Assembly (NCBI GenBank): GCA_040793985.1
Contig: JBFNJI010000003.1
Location: 248,001-312,000, forward strand
Source: Thiodiazotropha sp040793985
GTDB taxonomy: Bacteria > Pseudomonadota > Gammaproteobacteria > Chromatiales > Chromatiaceae
Reading direction: 5' to 3'
DNA: 64,000 nucleotides
The position numbers and the translations under genes are program-made. Every line of letters starts with the position of its first letter. The first letter of the stretch is position 1. Below are positions 1 through 7,162 of the stretch, one piece after another. The notes beneath the pieces are model-generated. The model was not told the origin of the DNA. It did no database searches and was given only the letters and a program-made list of their open reading frames with translations.

Positions 1-1373
1 CCAAACTGACGCGTGGGATCGACCTCAGTATACCCCTGGTTTCCGCCGCCATGGACACGGTGACCGAGTCCCGTTTCGCCATCGCCATCGCCCTCGAAGG
101 GGGCATAGGTATAGTGCACAAGAATATGACCCCAGAACAGCAGGCCGCCGAGGTTGCCAAGGTCAAGAAGTATGAGAGCGGTGTCATTCGTGAACCCATC
201 ACGGTGGGGCCTTATGTCAGTATCGGTGAGGTGGTGGAGCTTACCCGGGCGAGGAATATCTCCGGTGTACCGGTGGTGGATGGCGAGGAGCTTGTCGGTA
301 TCGTCACCGGCCGGGATCTGCGCTTTGAACGAAAGATGGACGATCCGGTGCGCAACATCATGACCAGAAAGGAGAATCTGGTTACCGTCAGGGAGGGGGC
401 CAGCAGTGAAGAGGTGTTGCAGCTGCTGCATACACACCGTATCGAGAAGGTGCTGGTGGTGGATGATGATTTCGCCCTCCGCGGAATGATAACCGCGAAG
501 GATATTCAGAAGGCGAAGGACTATCCCCACGCCAGTCGTGATGAGCATGAGCGACTGCGTGTTGGCGCTGCGGTTGGTGTCGGAGCCGGTACCGAGGAGC
601 GGGTGGATGCGCTGGTCAATGCCGGGGTCGATGTGGTGGTGGTGGATACTGCCCATGGCCACTCCCAAGGAGTGCTCGACCGGGTCGCCTGGGTGAAGAA
701 AAGCTATCCGGATGTAGAGGTGATCGGGGGCAATATCGCAACCGCCGAGGCGGCCAAGGACCTGGTCAAGTCCGGAGCGGATGCGGTCAAGGTGGGAATA
801 GGCCCCGGGTCCATCTGCACCACGCGCATGGTTGCCGGGGTTGGAGTACCCCAGGTGAGCGCAGTCTCCAACGTCGCCAAGGCTCTTGAGGGTAGCGGTG
901 TGCCATTGATTGCCGATGGTGGCCTGCGCTACTCCGGTGATATCGCCAAGGTTTTGGCCGCCGGCGCCTATTCGGTGATGATAGGTGGCATGTTTGCCGG
1001 AACCGACGAGGCTCCCGGCGAGGTGGAGATCTATCAGGGTCGCTCCTATAAATCCTATCGGGGCATGGGTTCCCTGGGCGCCATGTCGGGCAAGGATGGT
1101 TCCAGCGACCGCTATTTCCAGGAGACCAGCGAGAAGGAGAAGCTGGTTCCCGAAGGTATCGAGGGCCGGGTTCCCTACAAAGGCCCGGTAATCGGGGTCA
1201 TCTATCAGATTATCGGCGGTATCCGCTCCAGCATGGGGTATACAGGCTGCGCCAATATCGACGAGATGCGCACCAAGCCGGCGTTCGTCCGGGTCACCAA
1301 CGCGGGTGTCACCGAATCCCATGTGCATGACGTCACCATCACCAAAGAAGCTCCCAACTATCGGCGCGATTGA
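1..1373 (+). CDS. guaB: IMP dehydrogenase (5' end outside window)
   Basis: Oxidises IMP to XMP with NAD+, the first committed step of GMP synthesis, in the cytosol. The reading frame is open from base 3, so the true start lies upstream and roughly the first 35-40 residues are missing. Visible are the SAAMDTVTE segment of the barrel, two CBS domains (about 190-520), and the catalytic loop GIGPGSICTTR, whose active-site Cys codon is at 816-818. The flap region with GMGSLGAMSG is at about 1060-1090, and a normal C-terminus follows. guaA starts one base after the stop, so the two genes form the classical guaBA operon. Confidence 0.97.
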   Translation, partial: KLTRGIDLSIPLVSAAMDTVTESRFAIAIALEGGIGIVHKNMTPEQQAAEVAKVKKYESGVIREPITVGPYVSIGEVVELTRARNISGVPVVDGEELVGIVTGRDLRFERKMDDPVRNIMTRKENLVTVREGASSEEVLQLLHTHRIEKVLVVDDDFALRGMITAKDIQKAKDYPHASRDEHERLRVGAAVGVGAGTEERVDALVNAGVDVVVVDTAHGHSQGVLDRVAWVKKSYPDVEVIGGNIATAEAAKDLVKSGADAVKVGIGPGSICTTRMVAGVGVPQVSAVSNVAKALEGSGVPLIADGGLRYSGDIAKVLAAGAYSVMIGGMFAGTDEAPGEVEIYQGRSYKSYRGMGSLGAMSGKDGSSDRYFQETSEKEKLVPEGIEGRVPYKGPVIGVIYQIIGGIRSSMGYTGCANIDEMRTKPAFVRVTNAGVTESHVHDVTITKEAPNYRRD

Positions 1374-1374
1374 T

Positions 1375-2952
1375 ATGACGATTGATATCCATGCGCATCG
1401 GATTCTGATTCTCGATTTCGGTTCCCAATACACCCAGTTGATCGCCCGTCGCATCCGTGAGGCGGGGGTCTATTGCGAGATCTATCCCTATGACAATCCC
1501 GAGCAGGGACTTGCCGGGGTAAAACCTGCCGGTGTCATCCTCTCGGGGGGACCGGAGACGGTGACCGCCGAAGAGGCGCCGTCAGCGCCGCAGGCGGTCT
1601 TCGATCTCGGTGTGCCGGTATTGGGGATCTGTTATGGCATGCAGACCATGGCTGCGCAGCTGGGTGGCGGTGTCGCCTCTTCGACAAAACATGAATACGG
1701 CTATGCCCAGGTACGTGCCAGGGGGCACTCCCGGTTGCTCAGGGACATCGAGGATCACACCAGCAAGGAGGGGTATGGCCTGCTGGATGTCTGGATGAGT
1801 CATGGCGATCGTGTCGAGTCCCTTCCCGACGGTTTCAAGGTGATTTGTGAAACGGAGAATGCACCCATCGCCGGGATCGCCGATGAGACACGCGGATACT
1901 ACGGTCTGCAGTTTCATCCCGAGGTAACCCATACCCGCCAGGGTAAACGTATTATCGAGCGTTTTCTGTTCGAGATCTGCGGTTGTGAGGTGTTATGGAC
2001 ACCGGGCAAGATCATCGAGGATACAGTCACGCACGTTCGCCAGCAGGTCGGTGAAAAACAGGTGCTCCTGGGACTCTCCGGCGGTGTCGATTCATCCGTG
2101 GTGGCGGCGATGCTGCATCGTGCCATCGGCGACCAGTTGACCTGCGTCTTCGTCGATAACGGTCTGTTGCGCCTCAACGAGGGTGACCAGGTAATGGCGA
2201 CCTTTGCCGAGCATATGGGGGTCAAGGTGATCCGTGTCGATGCCGAGGATCGATTTCTCAAGGCCCTCAGCGGGATCGCTGACCCGGAACTGAAACGCAA
2301 GATTATCGGCAATCTCTTTATCGATATCTTCGAGGAGGAGGCGAGCAAACTGGAGGACGTCTCCTTTCTCGCCCAGGGCACCATCTATCCCGATGTGATC
2401 GAATCGGCGGGTGCCAAGTCGGGCAAGGCCCATGTGATCAAATCCCATCACAATGTGGGCGGGCTGCCCGAATACATGAAACTGGAACTTGTCGAGCCGC
2501 TACGCGAACTGTTCAAGGACGAGGTGCGTAAGATCGGTGTCGAACTGGGTCTGCCCTACGAGATGATCTACCGCCATCCTTTCCCCGGACCGGGGCTTGG
2601 TGTGCGTATCCTTGGCGAGGTCACCAAGGAGTATGCCGACCTGTTGCGCCTGGCCGACCATATCTATATCGAAGAGCTCCACAGGCACAATCTCTACGAC
2701 GAGGTCAGCCAGGCCTTTACCGTGTTCCTGCCGGTACGTTCGGTGGGTGTCGTCGGAGACGCCCGCCGTTATGAGTATGTTGTATCACTGCGCGCGGTGA
2801 AGACGGTGGATTTCATGACCGCCAAGTTCGCCCACCTGCCGTTTGATTTTCTGGAAGAGGTATCGCGAAGGATCATCAACGAGGTTACGGGGATCTCCCG
2901 TGTAGCCTACGATATCTCCAGCAAGCCGCCGGCCACCATCGAGTGGGAGTGA
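1375..2952 (+). CDS. guaA: GMP synthase (glutamine-hydrolysing)
   Basis: Amidates XMP to GMP using glutamine and ATP. The 525-residue length equals that of the E. coli enzyme. An N-terminal class I glutamine amidotransferase shows the nucleophile motif GICYGMQ and the His/Glu pair in QFHPEVTH. It is followed by the ATP-pyrophosphatase P-loop GLSGGVDSS and a C-terminal dimerisation domain ending IEWE. An in-frame start at 1306 would overlap guaB by 68 bases and add 23 unrelated residues, so the ATG at 1375 is preferred. The 3' end has been an integration target: its last codons and downstream sequence are duplicated at 4484, and decayed pieces of the gene recur at 17507, 32372 and 34741. Confidence 0.98.
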   Translation: MTIDIHAHRILILDFGSQYTQLIARRIREAGVYCEIYPYDNPEQGLAGVKPAGVILSGGPETVTAEEAPSAPQAVFDLGVPVLGICYGMQTMAAQLGGGVASSTKHEYGYAQVRARGHSRLLRDIEDHTSKEGYGLLDVWMSHGDRVESLPDGFKVICETENAPIAGIADETRGYYGLQFHPEVTHTRQGKRIIERFLFEICGCEVLWTPGKIIEDTVTHVRQQVGEKQVLLGLSGGVDSSVVAAMLHRAIGDQLTCVFVDNGLLRLNEGDQVMATFAEHMGVKVIRVDAEDRFLKALSGIADPELKRKIIGNLFIDIFEEEASKLEDVSFLAQGTIYPDVIESAGAKSGKAHVIKSHHNVGGLPEYMKLELVEPLRELFKDEVRKIGVELGLPYEMIYRHPFPGPGLGVRILGEVTKEYADLLRLADHIYIEELHRHNLYDEVSQAFTVFLPVRSVGVVGDARRYEYVVSLRAVKTVDFMTAKFAHLPFDFLEEVSRRIINEVTGISRVAYDISSKPPATIEWE

Positions 2953-3020
2953 CAGGAATTTGTAACGTATTGAATAATAAAAATAAAAACAATCAAATTG
3001 ATAATATAATCTGCATCATC
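2938..3020 (+). repeat. Direct repeat A: guaA tail plus 3' flank
   Basis: The last five codons of guaA, its stop and about 70 bases downstream recur as repeat B at 4484-4567. By eye about four in five positions match, allowing small gaps. Both copies run from AGAGTGGGAGTGA or GAGTGGGAGTGA through an A-rich stretch to CTGCATCATC. The pair brackets the Fic gene. The layout resembles attL/attR of an element inserted at the guaA 3' end, but the repeat is longer than a usual att core. Confidence 0.85.
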
Positions 3021-3021
3021 A

Positions 3022-3045
3022 ATGGTATTATTCATGGTATTTTCC
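3022..3045 (+). repeat. Double ATGGTATT motif, left boundary of Fic cassette
   Basis: Two ATGGTATT units sit in ATGGTATTATTCATGGTATT just inside repeat A. An almost identical block, ATGGTATTTTTCATGGTATT, lies at 4407-4430 just inside repeat B. The two inner repeats form a second layer of flanking sequence around the Fic gene. They could be recombinase-binding sites or element ends. No recombinase gene lies between them. Confidence 0.6.
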
Positions 3046-3069
3046 GCGCGCTGTAACGTAGAAGGCAGT

Positions 3070-3106
3070 AATACCATGCATGGCAAATGGGCGTAATCAT
3101 GGTATT
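3070..3106. promoter_or_regulatory. Inverted repeat AATACCATG / CATGGTATT upstream of fic
   Basis: Perfect 9-base arms, AATACCATG at 3070-3078 and CATGGTATT at 3098-3106, are separated by 19 bases. The arm is the same word as in the boundary repeats. It lies about 110 bases upstream of the Fic start, so it may be an operator or a recombinase arm site. Function is inferred from position only. Confidence 0.4.
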
Positions 3107-3214
3107 TTCGGTCTACACCCTGATTCACTTTTCGAACAAGAATGGCGTGATTTAGGGTTATAAACACGCCAAAAGTATAAGTAAAGTGGCGCGAATATGT
3201 GCTACAATCGCGCC

Positions 3215-4357
3215 ATGAGATGGATATGGCAACAACCAGACTGGCCAGATTTTCGCTATGACAAGAGCGCACTCGAAGATCGAGAGCTTACATTTCGCAT
3301 AAATTCAGAGCGCTTGGCAGGCAACTTTGACGCACTTCCTATAGCATATCGAGAGGATGCCACGGTCGACTTGATGCTTTCCGAGGCCATCAAAACCAGC
3401 GCCATTGAAGGCGAGGATCTGGACAGAGAATCGGTCAGGTCATCGCTACTCTCTTTGATAACATCGGATACGTTACCGGCCAACACAGACCAGAAAGCTG
3501 CTGGGGCTGCTTCGTTGCTGGTGGACGTTCGCAAGAACTGGCAAACAACCTTGACGCATGAACTGCTGGGTAAGTGGCAATCCATGGCTGTCCCGGAACA
3601 GCGCTACACGCCTATTTTGCGAGGCGCATACCGCAACGATCCTTCGCCGATGCAAATAGTGAGCGGGCCTTATGGACGGGAAAAGATTCACTATGAAGCG
3701 CCACCAGCGGCACATGTGCCTGATGAAATGGCGAGATTTATCGACTGGTACAACAAGATCAGTCCTTCGAAAGATGATAATACGAAACCGGGAATTGCCC
3801 GTGCAGGTATTGCCCATCTCTGGTTTGAAGTGCTTCATCCCTTTGACGATGGTAATGGGCGAGTCGGCAGGGCGATTGCGGATCATGCGCTTTCGCAGTC
3901 TCTCGGTTATCCGACAACAGCCTGTCTTGCCACGGCGATAGAGGCGGATAAGAAAACCTATTACCTGCAACTGGAGAAAGCAAGCCGTGGAAGACTGGAC
4001 GTTAACAGCTGGCTTGATTACTTTGCCGATGTGGTAATCAAGGCACAGGAAATTGCCAGGGATGAAGTGCACTTTGTACTGGCCAAGACGCGATTCTACG
4101 AAGCCTATGGTGATCAACTGAATGACCGGCAGGCAAGAATGGTGTCGCGGGTATTCGCTGAAGGTCGAAAGGGCTTTGATGGCGGAATAACGACCAGGAA
4201 ATATGAAACGATCACCAAATGCCCCAACCGAACGGCCAGCCGTGATCTTTCTGATCTGGTCGCTAAGGGGGCGATCATTCCGCTACCAGGTGGAGGCAGA
4301 ACAACTCGTTATGAGTTGAACGTTACCGAACCTGGAGGATTTAGTGAGACGAAATGA
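3215..4357 (+). CDS. Fic-domain protein with N-terminal DUF4172 (AMPylator-like)
   Basis: Predicted to transfer AMP or another nucleotide moiety to a target hydroxyl. The 380-residue protein begins MRWIWQQPDWPDF, typical of the DUF4172 N-terminus. It carries an inhibitory motif TSAIEG at residues 61-66 (class II Fic, autoinhibitory Glu65) and the full catalytic motif HPFDDGNGRVGR from His208. The C-terminal 100 residues look like a winged-helix region. The ATG at 3215 is chosen over an in-frame start at 3197 because family members start with MRW/MKW. The gene stands alone between two layers of direct repeats and has no visible antitoxin partner, in line with a self-inhibited Fic. A host-directed role is possible but unproven. 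Confidence 0.92.
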   Translation: MRWIWQQPDWPDFRYDKSALEDRELTFRINSERLAGNFDALPIAYREDATVDLMLSEAIKTSAIEGEDLDRESVRSSLLSLITSDTLPANTDQKAAGAASLLVDVRKNWQTTLTHELLGKWQSMAVPEQRYTPILRGAYRNDPSPMQIVSGPYGREKIHYEAPPAAHVPDEMARFIDWYNKISPSKDDNTKPGIARAGIAHLWFEVLHPFDDGNGRVGRAIADHALSQSLGYPTTACLATAIEADKKTYYLQLEKASRGRLDVNSWLDYFADVVIKAQEIARDEVHFVLAKTRFYEAYGDQLNDRQARMVSRVFAEGRKGFDGGITTRKYETITKCPNRTASRDLSDLVAKGAIIPLPGGGRTTRYELNVTEPGGFSETK

Positions 4358-4406
4358 TTTACTGTGAGTAGGTGATTTTTGTGTTAATCAGCAGGATTTT
4401 CCGAAC

Positions 4407-4430
4407 ATGGTATTTTTCATGGTATTACCG
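4407..4430 (+). repeat. Double ATGGTATT motif, right boundary of Fic cassette
   Basis: Near-identical to the block at 3022-3045 and in the same orientation. It lies between the Fic stop and repeat B. Confidence 0.6.
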
Positions 4431-4483
4431 TTTAGCAGGAAAATAAGCCATTGAATATAAAAGACAAAAAAGGCTTATTTACA

Positions 4484-4567
4484 ATAGAGTGGGAGTGATC
4501 GGAATTCGTGATGCATTGAATTACAATAATAAAAAACAATCAGATCGGTAAAATATTCTGCATCATC
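4484..4567 (+). repeat. Direct repeat B: duplicated guaA tail
   Basis: Contains ATAGAGTGGGAGTGA, equivalent to the guaA C-terminus Ile-Glu-Trp-Glu-stop, followed by the same A-rich 3' flank as repeat A ending CTGCATCATCCA. It is the right-hand copy of the pair flanking fic. Beyond it the sequence changes to an MCP gene fragment. Confidence 0.85.
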
Positions 4568-4575
4568 CAGTAAAC

Positions 4576-4872
4576 GTGATGGAGCAAAATCGTAATCATG
4601 CCAGCTCAACAATCGAGCAGGCTAAGCGAGCAGGTGAATCCTTGAGCACGATCACCAATGCGGTAGGCACTATCCTGCAAATAAATACACAAACCGCAAT
4701 CGCAGCGGAAGAACAGAGTTCGGTTGCTACAGATATCAACCGTAGTATGCTCTGCATCCAGGAGATTTCAGAACGGACTGCCGTGAGTGCCAACCAGACC
4801 TCAAGCTCCAGTGCCTCGTTAGCGTAACTTGTTGGACAGTTGTAAGAACTGGTGAGCCATTTCAAATTTTAG
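4576..4872 (+). pseudogene. Chemoreceptor (MCP) C-terminal fragment
   Basis: The frame encodes the end of an MCP signalling domain: an A-x-AAEEQSSVA-x-DINR segment and then the usual tail. A stop follows SSSSASLA. In the same frame comes LVGQL, another stop, and ELVSHFKF with a final stop at 4870-4872, where intact receptors read without interruption. No sensor, HAMP or hairpin-tip part is present upstream. It is a 5'-truncated remnant, probably left by the insertion event that placed the guaA tail directly before it. The sequence differs from the intact MCP at 32654-34528. Confidence 0.75.
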
Positions 4873-4987
4873 AATAACAGGCACAGCCCCGTCCGAAGCA
4901 AAACGCGAGCGCCTTGAAAGAGGCTTTTTTCTAAGGCACCAGCAGGTAGTGAAGCCGTAAAAACACCATGTAATTTGTGTGAATTTT

Positions 4988-5001
4988 TTGACTTGAATCA
5001 A
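4988..5001. promoter_or_regulatory. Candidate FNR/Anr-type box
   Basis: TTGACTTGAATCAA fits the FNR/Anr consensus TTGAT-N4-ATCAA with one mismatch in the left half. It is centred about 78 bases before the ferredoxin start at 5073. An oxygen-responsive activator would suit a CcoG/NapH-like iron-sulfur protein. A single site read by eye, so tentative. Confidence 0.4.
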
Positions 5002-5072
5002 ATTGTATTCTTCCAGGATGTTATTGTATACGTTCACCGGTCTAGAGAGATCTCCACACACCTGCTCCCACC

Positions 5073-6071
5073 ATGGCTAGCCTAATAGATGACAGTACCC
5101 AGAGAAAGAGACTGGCCTGGAGAAGCGCCTTTTTCCTGCTTTTTGTCCTGGCGCCACCACTCGACATTTTTCGATTTGACCTGAACGAAAATCACCTCAT
5201 TCTGTTTGGTGCACCCTGGATGCTTGGGATGACCGCATTTCAGCAGGGTAACATCGACGCCATGGAGATCGGCCTGGAAATTCTGCTGCGACTCTTCCTC
5301 CCCATTGCCCTGTTACTGGGATTAGGCCTCTATGTTGCCTGGAAATGGGGCAGGCTCTACTGCGGTTGGCTCTGCCCACACTTCTCCGTAGTGGAGATGA
5401 TCAACGCCTTGATGCGTCGTTCATTCGGAAAAGTTACGATATGGGACAAGAGCCCTCTTCCGCAAAACCAGCGGGATGGCACGAGCATCGAACCGAACTG
5501 GCACTGGTGGATAGTCACCGCTGCGGCGGTGCTCTTCTTCTCGTTTCTGTGGGCAGTTGCACTTTTGACCTATCTGCTGCCGCCGACAGAGATCTACGGC
5601 AACCTGTTTAATGCCAGCCTGAGCCGAAATCAGTTCATCTTTATTTCAGTAGCGACCACGCTGCTGGCGATTGAGTTTACATTTGCTCGCCATCTCTTCT
5701 GTCGCTTCGGCTGTGCGTTAGGGTTGTTTCAGAGTCTCATCTGGATGAGTAATAAACGGGCGATGGTGGTTGCCTATGACCGCAAGCGGGCGCAGGTTTG
5801 CGTCGACTGTGATACCTCCTGTGAACATGCATGCCCCATGCGCCTCAAACCGCGCAGTATCAAGAGAAGGATGTTCACCTGCACCCAGTGCATGCAGTGT
5901 ATTGCAGCCTGTGACGCGACCCAGACTGGTGAAACAGGTGTGGGTTTGCTCAAGTTGTTGGAAGACCAATGCGCACTGGACGTCTCCGTGAGAGATTTCG
6001 GTTACAAACCGGATGTGCCGCAGCACTGCTTTTCTAAGGAGAACGCCGGCAAAAAGCGTTGTTGTCACTAG
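5073..6071 (+). CDS. Membrane polyferredoxin, CcoG/NapH-like 4Fe-4S protein
   Basis: A 332-residue inner-membrane electron-transfer protein. Hydrophobic segments are at about 17-30, 69-90, 145-170 and 188-204. The first conserved cysteine pair is CGWLCP (97-102), typical of the NapH/CcoG/NosR family, and CRFGCALG (210-217) is the second. Two 4Fe-4S motifs follow on the cytoplasmic side: CVDCDTSCEHACP (243-255) with widened spacing, and CTQCMQCIAAC (270-280). The protein is short for CcoG (about 470) and longer than NapH (about 290), so no gene name is assigned. It stands alone with a candidate FNR box upstream. It probably passes electrons from the quinone pool or assists copper/redox maturation; substrate unknown. 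Confidence 0.8.
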   Translation: MASLIDDSTQRKRLAWRSAFFLLFVLAPPLDIFRFDLNENHLILFGAPWMLGMTAFQQGNIDAMEIGLEILLRLFLPIALLLGLGLYVAWKWGRLYCGWLCPHFSVVEMINALMRRSFGKVTIWDKSPLPQNQRDGTSIEPNWHWWIVTAAAVLFFSFLWAVALLTYLLPPTEIYGNLFNASLSRNQFIFISVATTLLAIEFTFARHLFCRFGCALGLFQSLIWMSNKRAMVVAYDRKRAQVCVDCDTSCEHACPMRLKPRSIKRRMFTCTQCMQCIAACDATQTGETGVGLLKLLEDQCALDVSVRDFGYKPDVPQHCFSKENAGKKRCCH

Positions 6072-6109
6072 CTGAAGTGAAAGTATAGATTGTTAAATGC
6101 CTCTAACTC

Positions 6110-6490
6110 ACTCCTGGACACGAACCCTGCCGCAGTGGGCCGCTTTCATATTGTGTATCCTCTGCCTGAGCAGTATCTGACTCCATGCGTGCATTTCCAG
6201 ATGCTGTTCCTGGACGAGTCTTCACCACCACGCCTTGGGGTAAAAACCGATTTCATCGTATCAACGCACCCAACCAGCAGCAATTGACGGAGCTGGTGCA
6301 TACGATCAGCCACCGTATCGGCCGGTTACAGGAGTGCCAGGGATTAATAAAGGTGGATGAGGTGTTCGATGATCCAACGACGAAACGGCTGGGTACATGA
6401 TCACCGACCGGATCCCTGTAATGACCCAGGTAGGGCGTAAGATATTTACTTTTATCATTCCTACCGGACCGCGATCCACAGGATTCGTCG
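6110..6490 (+). pseudogene. Degraded IS91-family transposase fragment
   Basis: Pieces of an IS91/IS801-type (Y2, rolling-circle) transposase are readable in different frames. VHFQMLFLDE is in one frame (about 6190). PWGKNRFHRINAP followed by ELVHTISHRIGR is in a second (6235-6340). DRIPVMTQVGRKIFTF resembles the downstream ITYRIA-QGRKVFTL motif (about 6400-6455). Stops and frameshifts separate the pieces and no catalytic tyrosine region is seen. A dead relic that shows past mobile-element activity. Confidence 0.65.
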
Positions 6491-6676
6491 GATGATACTC
6501 TAGGCAAGGCGGACGTGATTTGATTTCTATATTTTTTCTATGGACAATAATAATGCAATTTTTGTAGGGTTATTGCGAAGTTTTCATCGAAGTAGGGATG
6601 GATGGCCACGACTCTTACCAGCAAGGGTGATGTGGTGTGGAAATGATTCTATCTATTATTTTGAGGAGTGAGCGTG

Positions 6677-7033
6677 ATGCCATCTCAAAATTTAAAATGT
6701 TTTTACGTTCCTACCACTAGTTCTATTGCCTTAACCTTGCCAATTCCCGCACTTGCAATCAAACCTCACCTAGGTTCATGTAAACCCATTACCTCGATTG
6801 ATCAACCACCTGGCCTGGGTGTGGTGATTTTATGGAAATTACCACCAAGCTGCAGAATTGAGTCCGCTAATCTAGATGCCCAACATTTGAAGACACTGCA
6901 AGCGATTTGGACAGTTTTATTCGTTACCGCTGGAGGTGTCATGTCGGGAGTTCCTGATATTGATATTTATTCAACCGAAATTACGCCACCAGAGATCGTG
7001 ATTCTGGCCTCGGGTAGTGTGGTATCTGAATAA
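6677..7033 (+). CDS. Hypothetical protein, unrecognised
   Basis: Open frame of 118 residues. GAGGAG lies at a good distance before the ATG at 6677; a GTG at 6668 is the alternative. I recognise no family. It starts with a mildly hydrophobic proline-rich stretch, has no clear signal peptide or cleavage site, and its C-terminal half is Val/Ile-rich with a GGVMSGVPDIDI segment. It stands between the IS91 relic and the ankyrin lipoproteins and could be a real small gene or chance. Confidence 0.35.
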   Translation: MPSQNLKCFYVPTTSSIALTLPIPALAIKPHLGSCKPITSIDQPPGLGVVILWKLPPSCRIESANLDAQHLKTLQAIWTVLFVTAGGVMSGVPDIDIYSTEITPPEIVILASGSVVSE

Positions 7034-7162
7034 CGATTCGAATGGTAAATATTTCGACGAATTAAGTATAAAAATGAAAATATCTATAGCAATTAGTAAG
7101 AAAGCAGTGAGAAGAGAAATTTCCCGTAGTTAGAGTTAGTAATCTTTTCCATAGGAGATGAA

